Positions 46,001 through 52,936 of a DNA stretch of 64,000 bases are shown in pieces. The DNA comes from Ostreococcus mediterraneus (Eukaryota > Chlorophyta > Mamiellophyceae > Mamiellales > Bathycoccaceae). The notes beneath the pieces were generated by a model. The model was not told the origin of the DNA. It did no database searches and saw only the letters and a list, made by a program, of their open reading frames with translations. The stretch spans positions 482,914 to 546,913 of the forward strand of contig WMKK01000002.1 in NCBI GenBank assembly GCA_012295225.1, in the 5' to 3' direction. The first letter of the stretch is position 1, and every line of letters starts with the position of its first letter. The position numbers and the translations under genes were made by a program.

Positions 46001-48823
46001 AGCCGCTAAAGGCACAGCTGAAGCCATGGCACAGAGCGGTATGAGCGCGGGCAATGCCAGCGGATAGCACGCCGCGGCGTACGGATAGCCCGCGTACGAT
46101 GCAATCGAGCTCGCGAACGGTACTCCATCGTTCACTGTTTCGATGAGCAGTAACTTTTCTAAAACCCCGCCGAAGGATTCTCCGGCGTGAAATACAATCA
46201 ACGGGAGCGTCTGTAACACAGTGGCAATGGCGTCTTCGAGCATCGTCACTTCTTCAGCTCTCGGCGCGCCCCCGTCCTCATGTAATCGACGCAACGCATT
46301 GGCATCGTACACCAACGGCGCGAGCGCTCCAAAACACATAGCCTTATCCGTAATCAAGTACGAAAGCACCTTGTCGCGAAGTTTGCATGCGAAATCGCCG
46401 TGTCGCGGAATGAACACAGCGTGAATGACGCGATGCACGGCAGCGTGCACGGCCCACTTCTCAGCCTTGTGCTTGTATCGCCACTGGATGTGCCGCACGC
46501 CTACTTCTTGCAGCGCGTGATCTACTAAAGCTTCTAATCTATCACCCAAACCGCCGTGATTGAGCAAGCGCTCGACTAAATTGAGCACCGCTAGCGTCAA
46601 TGGGTACTCTCCGAGCCGAGACTCGCCGTCGCGAATGGCGCGAATGAGCCCAGGAACACCCGTACCAGGGGTTCCAGCTAAAAGCGGTGCCTCGAGAACT
46701 TCATCAATCACTCGTGATGGCGATGCTTCGGCTAAGGGCGCGAGCGCACGTAAGATGGTGGCTACTCTTCGAATGCCATCCTCCGTGTTTTGCGTCTTGC
46801 TCGACACGTGAAGCGCCAGCGAAAGGCCGCTAAGGATATCGGTGGGCGCACCTTTTGGTACGGATTCCGAAACATCGCACGTCAACATCGGTCGCGCAAA
46901 CGACGGTGCATTCGTGAGTACGCTGGACAAAAATAGCGTCGTCGCTTCGAGCTCGGCGCTCTCGCCGGGAGACAAGCCGCGGGACAGCCCGGCGCTCGCC
47001 AACAGCGAGAGGCGCGTGAGACACAAGTGCAAGCCATCAGCTGGGGCGGCCCAGACGATTAACGGTGCGTTATCTGCACACATATCAATAGCCAGACCAC
47101 GCATGCCAGCTTCGATGTATCCCCCTGGAATGTAGGGACTTGTCAAGCGATGAATTGCCGTCACTGAGCCTTTGACTTCACCCGAATGCGCGTTCATCGC
47201 GGCGTCGGCGCCTGGTTTTAAACTTTGCTCAAGAATATCCTTGGATGGCACGGGAAGCGCCACCGTGGGGAGTTGGGCGACGTAGCCTAATACACACTCG
47301 GCTGCTCGGTGACCCTCAGACAACGCCGCGAGCGTGCGAAGGAGCGGTACGGAATCATATGGAAAGCGCTCGCGGCAACCTTCGAGCAACGCGAAGAGCG
47401 GCGCCTCTTGACCATCCTCGCGCGCGCCTCCCCAGAACTGCTCACACAGCAAAGGCTGGTCGACTAAGAGCTTTTGGAGGACGTCTAATAATTGTTGTAA
47501 TTCATTGGGTGGCAACCGGTGCACGGGGAGCATGTCGTACGCCGCCAAAATTGTTGAAAACATATTCTTCAACACAGACTTGTGAAGCGTCACCGTCGTG
47601 TCTTCGCCGCGGAGTTGCTCGGCATCGAGCAAGTGCGAAAACGATGCCAGACCGCATTCATTTGCCTTGGTCGTCATTGCATCGGGGCTAAACCCTTGCG
47701 GCATGAAATCCGCATCGGATGGAAGCAAGGTGAGAAACGTCGCCCACGCGAGAAGGGTCGCTCCGTGCGCGGCGTCGCTCTGCCACTTCTCCATCATTTC
47801 CGTCACCGACTTTAACACACTCGATTCGAGAAACGCGTGGGCTTTCAAACTTTTGCCAGAAAATCGATCCACCAAGTTTTCTAAATCCATGGCTGCAATC
47901 AAAGTTACGTTACACAACGCCCGGATGTCCTCTGTAAACGCGTTCACCTGCGCGCTCGCGACGTGCGCGCCTAACTCAATCGACGCCGCAGGCACGCGTC
48001 CGAGCGCACCAGCCTCAAACGTCTTTGAAATCTTCAAAAACCTCTCCGGTGAACACTTCACACGATTGTAATACAGCAAAAACATCACCTCGAGCAACGC
48101 TACGATTTCTTCCAGCGCCTGTCCCGCCCACGCCGCCGCGTCTCTCGCGCTCGCCCCTTCCGGCCCCGTCGCGCTCGCCCCACTCATGTGCCGATCAATC
48201 GCCCGCCACACGTTCTCCTCCATTCCAAACGCTAACATTTTCCCAACCGCGTCGTCGTACACCGCCCCACCGCCGCCGTTCCCGCTCGAACTCTTCGCCA
48301 ACAGCGCGTGCGCGCACTTGATCGCCCCCAACCGCTCGCGAAAGTAAAACCGCATCACCTCTCGCACGACATCATCCGTCGCCTCGCTCGGCCGCGGCAT
48401 CCCTCGCTCATCGATGCATCGTCGCAGTAACACGTACGCGAGCACCTCATCGAGGCACAACCGCTCGGCGCACCCGCGCGCGACGCGCGCCAACGTCTCG
48501 CTCACCTTTAACGCCTTGTCCCCGTACGGCACCTCCCCCGACGCCAACGCCCGCGCGCTCTCCGCCGATCGCGCGCGATAGCCCTCACCGAACGACGCAA
48601 CGAACGCCAACGCATCATCCGTGAGTTTACCAATCGACGTCGCGTCCTCGGCGGCGTCTTCGATGGCGTAAAACAGCGCGCGCGTCGCCGGGAGCACCGT
48701 CGATGCGCGCGGCGCATCCGGCGCGCGCGTCGCCAGCGCCGGCGCCGCGGGCGCGGGCGCGGCCGCGACCGGCACCGCGGCGACCGCGGGCGCGTCCGCG
48801 GGCGCGCCAAACGTAAACACCAT
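43010..48823 (-). CDS. Nucleoporin NUP188 (inner-ring scaffold)
   Basis: A 1937-residue single exon. It is a large alpha-solenoid protein of the nuclear pore inner ring. N-terminal segments match plant NUP188 in order: GDKALKVSETLARV, LCLDEVLAYVLLRRCIDE, MRFYFRERLGAIKCAHALL, EEIVALLEVMFLLYYNRVKC and NVTLIAAMDLENLV. The rest is helical, Ala/Leu-rich, without membrane segments, with a Pro/Ala-rich low-complexity insert near residues 995-1050. The N-terminus is unusual in carrying a short TFGAP (FG-like) motif. The start is the ATG at 48823. NUP205 is the related alternative, but the matched segments favour NUP188. Confidence 0.8.
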   Translation of the reverse strand: MVFTFGAPADAPAVAAVPVAAAPAPAAPALATRAPDAPRASTVLPATRALFYAIEDAAEDATSIGKLTDDALAFVASFGEGYRARSAESARALASGEVPYGDKALKVSETLARVARGCAERLCLDEVLAYVLLRRCIDERGMPRPSEATDDVVREVMRFYFRERLGAIKCAHALLAKSSSGNGGGGAVYDDAVGKMLAFGMEENVWRAIDRHMSGASATGPEGASARDAAAWAGQALEEIVALLEVMFLLYYNRVKCSPERFLKISKTFEAGALGRVPAASIELGAHVASAQVNAFTEDIRALCNVTLIAAMDLENLVDRFSGKSLKAHAFLESSVLKSVTEMMEKWQSDAAHGATLLAWATFLTLLPSDADFMPQGFSPDAMTTKANECGLASFSHLLDAEQLRGEDTTVTLHKSVLKNMFSTILAAYDMLPVHRLPPNELQQLLDVLQKLLVDQPLLCEQFWGGAREDGQEAPLFALLEGCRERFPYDSVPLLRTLAALSEGHRAAECVLGYVAQLPTVALPVPSKDILEQSLKPGADAAMNAHSGEVKGSVTAIHRLTSPYIPGGYIEAGMRGLAIDMCADNAPLIVWAAPADGLHLCLTRLSLLASAGLSRGLSPGESAELEATTLFLSSVLTNAPSFARPMLTCDVSESVPKGAPTDILSGLSLALHVSSKTQNTEDGIRRVATILRALAPLAEASPSRVIDEVLEAPLLAGTPGTGVPGLIRAIRDGESRLGEYPLTLAVLNLVERLLNHGGLGDRLEALVDHALQEVGVRHIQWRYKHKAEKWAVHAAVHRVIHAVFIPRHGDFACKLRDKVLSYLITDKAMCFGALAPLVYDANALRRLHEDGGAPRAEEVTMLEDAIATVLQTLPLIVFHAGESFGGVLEKLLLIETVNDGVPFASSIASYAGYPYAAACYPLALPALIPLCAMASAVPLAATLDSNDRVEILKAIHRMFEHADDETDAVSDAADLLSAGVANQPEWVHMLLSNEDYETAPAPLTPAPGGAALPAPAPLGALPAPTTPGAPGAAPSNSLALAPTPPTPTSEKAPPKLEGAVHLLWKILEDPNKLRAKSPRCLAALVRVFSALWRRQPLLSRTVQPLKEKDVELWKRLVACIGTSSAGDATATAHDLSTMSAVLSVLAVEAEISVKNPKNANASFDAQMREWSTTRLASWMDMCLAHDSCSLKRRETQYAAQSCVMQCIVELEREQMPLKRSPLLADATFESMCGQIKDALLTHCAAKELRECGASNIAILEAVAREASAQVSGSVMTNDPVHKLLAAARSMHIEGALLARAPLGVCGVAEYGESYLYDSDWIRVATGCIDEDQRDEQWGAPEGKLAALGRVMSGQLAETCLTSSVVDAQATAIYSLRTFISAAAGSALPKMHAGVYTHQGARVIDSTIPTSALVAHSSANETQTPKSLLDGWSRDARRKAVTDVNARLNAILQTDMASSVDYVSPLAIETAELFSVVVQMWSVAASSVSPRTPAEIEFVAVQGVIATVTNALATRATSGVPTRDVMPLVNPLFTAMLFAIRAWRAGEQSAKTVQPSYELGQCALPLIPLICYGAASSDGMHNGKTTSSVALMLLQDIAHDLLPTSALLQVLSAHKILPPLRPATGDDATDSPTIAALNTCLSLSQSEQGAQILLASDTIRQLAILCVELAKSKTPNATSHDMYCAALHVAAMLAASPLASHIEVSGDLIRFYTALETRMLAALAPHEITTATLREAEVTALFFQSLAAAFGGSWQVTSPEGQLRCRKACVAFLRWFAAPQVVSGVSCPRKSVVDIRLASAPAKTNAHQAWFQATARGDSVRDVSSPLIGTAPTGSPIADASSRRTGNAHSEAVAIALYAVARRCAEFLAAFPRAVRDAALGFDVTASIRDQCDAILCDDLNVTPSHTPANDEEHRLIAALQGLKRASSVVETLEAHAS

Positions 48824-48982
48824 CGCGCCGCGACGGTTTATGACGGCGACTCACGCGAATGCGTGCGACAACGGTTGCAAAAAAGCGAAAAAGTGACTTT
48901 GCCGCACGTCGCGCGCGGCATTCGCGACCTCACCGCGCGCCGTCGATCGCGTCTTTCGGACGAGCGCGCGCGAACGACATCC

Positions 48983-50173
48983 ATGCGTCGCTCCTCGGGC
49001 GCGCGGCGCGGGCACGGCGCGCACGCGGCGGCGAACGCAGCGGCGGGCTCGGCGCCGCAGCGCACGGTGCGCGACACTGGTTTCGTCCCCGACGCCGGCG
49101 TCGGGTGCCACATCGCGCTCGACGTGACGACGACGAGCGCGCATTCATGGCATCTCGGGTGTGAATCGTTTGACCCGGATGAGTATTCCGACGACGTCGT
49201 CGTGCCTGACGTGGCGTTGGATGTGAGCGGCTCGTCTTCGTCTCCGCGCGTGAGCGCGTGCAACGTCGTCGGCGACGATGTAAAAGTTGCGTACGTGAGC
49301 GTGTACGACGTGCGATGCGTGGGGAAACATAATCGCGAACTCGCGCAAGGGCGTACGGTTGATGACACTGGACGGGTTCGGGCGTGTACGACGTTTATCG
49401 TGTTGATTCCGCCTCGCGCGTTGGCGCACCTGTGTCGGTTGACGCTCGAGCCCGGGACGTCAGTGGAGGACGTGCGCGTGGATAGCGACGTCAGGGCGTG
49501 GCGCATGCACTCGGCACCGCAAGACACGCACGCACAATCCATTGGGTTTCCTTTGCTCGGCGATGCGTTTCTGTGCACGCAAAGCGAGGGTGGGGAGCTC
49601 ACGCATTTCTTTGGCGGCAACTTGCATGCCGTCGATTTTCGATGCGACGAAGGCACGCCGTGCGTCGCGGTGGGCGATGGCGTCGTCGTGGATGTGCGCG
49701 ACGCACACACGTTGACGGGAATATCGGTAGGAAATTTGTTCGCATGGAACTCTATTATTTTGAAACTCGACACTGATGCGGGCGAGGTGAACCGGGAAGA
49801 CGAGGAGGAATCCACGCGCGCCGACGCCGCGGGATGTAGCACGACGACGCGGGACGCGGATGACGACATGGAAGCTCAACAACGCGCATTGTACGACGTA
49901 AAGCCTGGTGAGTTGTACGTTGAGTATGTGCACATTCAAGCGCGCAGCGCGCGAGTGCGTGTCGGCGACCGAGTGCGTAAAGGGCAGGTAATTTGCGCGT
50001 CTGGTTCGGTTGGATTTAGCCCCGAGCCGCATTTACACTTTACCGCGTTTCGAAGCGCCGAGACGACGGCGGAGACGTGTCGAGTATTATTCGAGCCCGC
50101 GCGTAATCGTCGACAGACGTATGTACCGCGTGCGGGTCGATATTATAACGCCGAGCGAGGTTTAGTCGAGTAA
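48983..50173 (+). CDS. M23/LytM-fold metallopeptidase-like protein
   Basis: A 396-residue protein. The N-terminus is Arg/Ala-rich (MRRSSGARRGHGAHAAANAA) and could be a weak organelle-targeting region. A beta-rich domain of unknown type occupies ~35-190. The C-terminal half is a LytM/M23 domain: FFGGNLHAVDFRCDEGTPCV (metal His and Asp as H-x3-D), AVGDGVVVDV, a YVEYVHIQ strand, RVRVGDRVRKGQVICASGSV and the second metal motif HLHF in PEPHLHFTAF. An acidic insertion of ~45 residues splits the domain. All expected Zn ligands are present. Bacterial members cut peptidoglycan cross-bridges; in a green alga a plastid envelope or defence role is speculative. The frame is open upstream but has no ATG there. 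Confidence 0.75.
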   Translation: MRRSSGARRGHGAHAAANAAAGSAPQRTVRDTGFVPDAGVGCHIALDVTTTSAHSWHLGCESFDPDEYSDDVVVPDVALDVSGSSSSPRVSACNVVGDDVKVAYVSVYDVRCVGKHNRELAQGRTVDDTGRVRACTTFIVLIPPRALAHLCRLTLEPGTSVEDVRVDSDVRAWRMHSAPQDTHAQSIGFPLLGDAFLCTQSEGGELTHFFGGNLHAVDFRCDEGTPCVAVGDGVVVDVRDAHTLTGISVGNLFAWNSIILKLDTDAGEVNREDEEESTRADAAGCSTTTRDADDDMEAQQRALYDVKPGELYVEYVHIQARSARVRVGDRVRKGQVICASGSVGFSPEPHLHFTAFRSAETTAETCRVLFEPARNRRQTYVPRAGRYYNAERGLVE

Positions 50174-50264
50174 AAACGTACGAGACGCGTGTGAGACGAT
50201 GTTTCGTCGTCAGACGTTTGATGTACCGGTAATCATTTAAAAATCACGCGTCTCGCGCACTCAC

Positions 50265-50717
50265 TTACTTTTGCAAAGTCGACAGCGTCGAAGACGCAGT
50301 TTGTGCCAACCCAAAACCAACGGCGCACGCACCGGCGATGACGAGTTGCGCCGCGACGCTCGCCGCGCTGTCGTCTGGCAACGCGTACACGACCCCCGCG
50401 CCCGCGAGCGCGAGCGCGTACCCCGCCGCCGCGATGTTCCCCGGCGATCGGCGATCATAGATAATTTCTTCACCCTTCGACAACAACCCGAGTTTCTCCA
50501 CCGTGCTCAGCGACACGCCAGACTTTTCCACGAGCGAGATCAACCCAAACGACTCCGCCGCCGCGACGGCTTTCCCGAGCAACCGCAGCTCCTCCGCCTT
50601 GGATAACACCCGAGGCTTCGCCCCCGCCCTCGTCACCACGCTCGCGCGACGAGACGCCACCAACGACGTCTTACGCGTCGTCGTCACAGACACACCCTTC
50701 ATGTGCGTCGCACACAT
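50265..50717 (-). CDS. DUF1118 thylakoid protein, RIQ1/RIQ2-like
   Basis: A 150-residue protein with a Ser/Thr/Arg transit peptide (~1-32). Two short helical repeats characteristic of DUF1118 follow: LSKAEELRLLGKAVAAAESF and GLISLVEKSGVSLSTVEKLG, then LLSKGEEIIYDR. The C-terminus has two hydrophobic segments (AAAGYALALAGAGVVYAL and VAAQLVIAGACAVGFGLA). This is the layout of Arabidopsis RIQ1/RIQ2, thylakoid membrane proteins that affect LHCII organisation, grana stacking and non-photochemical quenching. The start is the ATG at 50717; a second ATG six codons in is possible. Confidence 0.85.
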   Translation of the reverse strand: MCATHMKGVSVTTTRKTSLVASRRASVVTRAGAKPRVLSKAEELRLLGKAVAAAESFGLISLVEKSGVSLSTVEKLGLLSKGEEIIYDRRSPGNIAAAGYALALAGAGVVYALPDDSAASVAAQLVIAGACAVGFGLAQTASSTLSTLQK

Positions 50718-50983
50718 GATACACCTTTTGCGATTCCGACGCGATCGCTATCCACGACGATGGATGCGCGATTAATCATTCGATCCGTCAGTCACGCGTC
50801 GAGCACCGCGCGAGCACCGCGCGAGCACGCGTCACGATCGCGAACGCGACGATCGCGACGCGTCTCACGCGTCGTCATCGTCTCGCGCGTCGTCGTCGTC
50901 GCACCTCGAGTCGCACAGTGCCGCGGCGACCGCCACTCACGCGGTCGCGTGGATGCGTGCGTGCGCTCCCATAGAACGTTGTG
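50718..50983. other. RIQ-like promoter and 5' flank of the retroelement
   Basis: 266 bp rich in short repeats: GAGCACCGCGC occurs twice in tandem at about 50801-50822, and CGTCGTCGTC words appear near 50890. No gene seen. Confidence 0.4.
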
Positions 50984-50988
50984 CCTAC

Positions 50989-51125
50989 TGTTAATAGAAT
51001 ACGCTCTTTTGAGCGATCTCCTGATGATTCTACCAATGTAAAGGTTCTAGCTATATCGTAGTCCTACTTTTGATAAGACCTCAGAATTTTACACACTTTA
51101 TCTTAATTTGGTCTTACNCCAAACA
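50989..51125 (+). repeat. 5' LTR (137 bp)
   Basis: It begins TGTTAATAGA and ends CCAAACA. Its last 94 bp match 52247-52340, the only difference being the ambiguous base at 51118. AT-rich relative to flanks. Confidence 0.85.
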
Positions 51126-51126
51126 C

Positions 51127-51145
51127 TGGTGGCGCCCACCTTGTG
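51127..51145 (+). other. Primer-binding-site-like sequence
   Basis: TGGTGGCGCCCACC follows the LTR end by one base. A TGG-leading sequence complementary to a tRNA 3' CCA end is expected here; the TGGCGCCC part resembles tRNA-Lys-type sites. The tRNA identity is a guess. Confidence 0.5.
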
Positions 51146-51177
51146 AAACACGCGAAAACCGGGAGGGGAAAGTACTA

Positions 51178-51494
51178 GTACCACTCCGGCTCAGAGCACC
51201 CGACCTGCCCCGACGCTGGGTAAAGACGCTCAGTCTAAGCTTCACCCTCACTGAACAGTCCTCACGAATTCTCCGGCTCACGGAGTGCAGTTTGCGACAC
51301 TCGAAGTTCAGGGAGATCGTGCATCGCGCATCGCGCGAAAGTACCACTCCGGCTCGTACCCGACCTGCCCCGACGCTGGGTAAAGACGCTCAGTCTAAGC
51401 TTCACCGCCTGAACAGTCCTCACGCATTCTCCGACTCACGGAGTGCAGTTTGCGACACTCGAAGTTCAGGGAGATCGTGCATCGCGCATCGCGC
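51178..51494. repeat. Tandem duplication of a ~155-bp unit
   Basis: Copy 1 is 51178-51336 and copy 2 is 51341-51494. Both start GTACCACTCCGGCTC and end GCATCGCGCATCGCGC. The copies differ by a few substitutions and small indels. They lie in the untranslated leader of the retroelement. Confidence 0.88.
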
Positions 51495-51730
51495 AACACG
51501 TAACCCTCGCGCGCGCCTATCGCGTGAATTGCCCCTCAGAATGTGAACCTGATAGCCTTAAACTCGCTACAGACCACAAGGGACACGTTGGAGAGTCATG
51601 ACTCGTCGTATGACTGGTCNCGCCGCCGCCGCCGTCGCCGAAAGTTAGGTTAATTGCGTCAAGTTGCTTCAACCGAGTTGCTCACGTCGCACTCGCACGA
51701 GCCACGCTTACTGCTAACCTCAACATAAGA

Positions 51731-52245
51731 ATGGTCGCGACACGTTCTACACCCATGGAAGAAGTCGAACAAGCCGCACCGGTCGCCGAACCCGTCGAAA
51801 CACCCGTCGAAGCACCTGCTGTTGATGATTCACCAGCCGCTCCGGAGTAACAGATGGCGTTACCGCCCATGCCGCCCCTCGTCGAACCGACGCCTCAGCC
51901 GACGAATTTCTAGTTAACTGACTACAAGGGGAATATGCAGACAAGTTACAAGTCACTGCTCAAAACGCCGATTTCAGGTTTAACTGACTATATGGGGACT
52001 ATGGAGACAACTTACAAGTCGCTGCTCAAAACGCCGAGTTGATCGTCAAAAAGGCTGATCACGCACGATCACAAACGACACAAGCGATTCTGTCTTCGAA
52101 CCTATTGACGATCTCAAACCAAGAGGAGACTCCAGTGATCACAATGTGCGCCGCTGCACATAACGAACGACCGCCGATGGTATGCTTGGTGTGCGGTAAA
52201 GCTGGACATGCGTATCGAGAATACACTGCAAACGAGAACACCCTC
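51731..52245 (+). pseudogene. Decayed gag-like region with a defective CCHC zinc knuckle
   Basis: An ATG at 51731 opens 39 codons of acidic, Pro/Val/Glu-rich sequence ending in TAA at 51850. A 66-bp direct repeat follows (51914 and 51980 starts), encoding a DNLQVAAQNAEL-like helical segment twice in another frame, where TGA stops occur at 51919 and 51985. That frame is then open from 51988 and contains MVCLVCGKAGHAYREY, a retroviral-type zinc knuckle whose last Cys position is Tyr. Frame changes, stops and the lost ligand indicate a non-functional gag remnant. Confidence 0.6.
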
Positions 52246-52246
52246 N

Positions 52247-52340
52247 ACCAATGTAAAGGTTCTAGCTATATCGTAGTCCTACTTTTGATAAGACCTCAGA
52301 ATTTTACACACTTTATCTTAATTTGGTCTTACACCAAACA
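52247..52340 (+). repeat. 3' LTR, truncated at its 5' side (94 bp)
   Basis: Matches 51032-51125. It lacks the first 43 bp of the LTR and directly follows the ambiguous base at 52246. It ends CCAAACA before the CCTAC duplication. Confidence 0.85.
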
Positions 52341-52381
52341 CCTACCGGTAAGCGCGACAGATAGGGTGTAAGATATACAGA

Positions 52382-52602
52382 GCGAAAACGTGACATCAGA
52401 GTACAAACGAAAAAAGAAGCGAGGTGTCGAGAGACGCATATCTCGAACCTATCAAATACCGAATCATAGCATGTTAACCCATACAGTACTACACGTATTA
52501 TGGTGTACATGTCTGTATATAACTAACAATACATGTCGTGAGCTCATCATATACGACGGCGAAAACGTGAGATCAGAGTACAAACGAAAAAAAGAAGCGA
52601 GG
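52382..52602. repeat. Direct repeats of 43/44 bp separated by 134 bp of AT-rich DNA
   Basis: Copy 1 (52382-52424) and copy 2 (52559-52602) share GCGAAAACGTGA, then CAGAGTACAAACG and GAAGCGAGG. They differ by one C/G substitution and one extra A. The enclosed segment is AT-rich (TATATAAC, ATCATATAC) in contrast with surrounding GC-rich DNA. It may be the footprint of another inserted element or a promoter-proximal duplication upstream of the oxygenase gene. Confidence 0.8.
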
Positions 52603-52654
52603 CCTACGTAGGGTTTCACCACGTACAGTATCGACGCAGCCCCGCGACCGCGAC

Positions 52655-52690
<36 letters not shown>
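52655..52690. repeat. (CGA)n microsatellite
   Basis: Twelve triplets immediately upstream of the oxygenase start codon. A second run (52901-52935) inside the gene encodes 11-12 Thr. Confidence 0.9.
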
Positions 52691-52691
<1 letters not shown>

Positions 52692-52707
52692 ACGCCAGTC
52701 GCCGCGC

Positions 52708-52899
52708 ATGGGGAAGACGGCGAGGCGACGGAAGCGACGACGCGGCGGCGGTGGCGATGACGGTGGCGATGACGGTGGCGGTCATCTCGGCGGTGCGCGC
52801 GCGCTGGCGACGCGAGGGACGATGGTGATGAAAAAAGTGCGCGCTGGCGGCGAGGCGGTCGACGCGGACGACGACGAGGCGACGATGATGGGCGTGGAT

Positions 52900-52936
<37 letters not shown>

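Larger units (their letters stand above)
50984..52345. mobile_element. LTR retrotransposon remnant (probably Ty1/copia-like) with 5-bp target-site duplication
   Basis: Two direct copies of one terminal repeat lie at 50989-51125 and 52247-52340. The LTR begins TGTT and ends AACA (short inverted termini). It is flanked by the 5-bp duplication CCTAC at 50984-50988 and 52341-52345. A tRNA-primer-binding-like sequence follows the 5' LTR. The interior (about 1.1 kb) holds tandem repeats and a decayed gag with a zinc knuckle, but no protease, integrase or reverse transcriptase, so it is not autonomous as assembled. The second LTR copy lacks the first 43 bp and starts directly after an ambiguous base (52246), which suggests collapsed or missing sequence. 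Copia affinity is inferred from the CCHC-type motif and LTR ends. Confidence 0.85.

Noticed and set aside
48863-48982. Extension of the M23 protein upstream of 48983
   Set aside because: The frame is open but has no ATG; the sequence is Arg-rich and lies in the divergent promoter with NUP188.
52039-52371. 110-codon ORF reading from gag through the N into the LTR
   Set aside because: Its second half is LTR sequence read across an ambiguous base, so it is not a real protein end.
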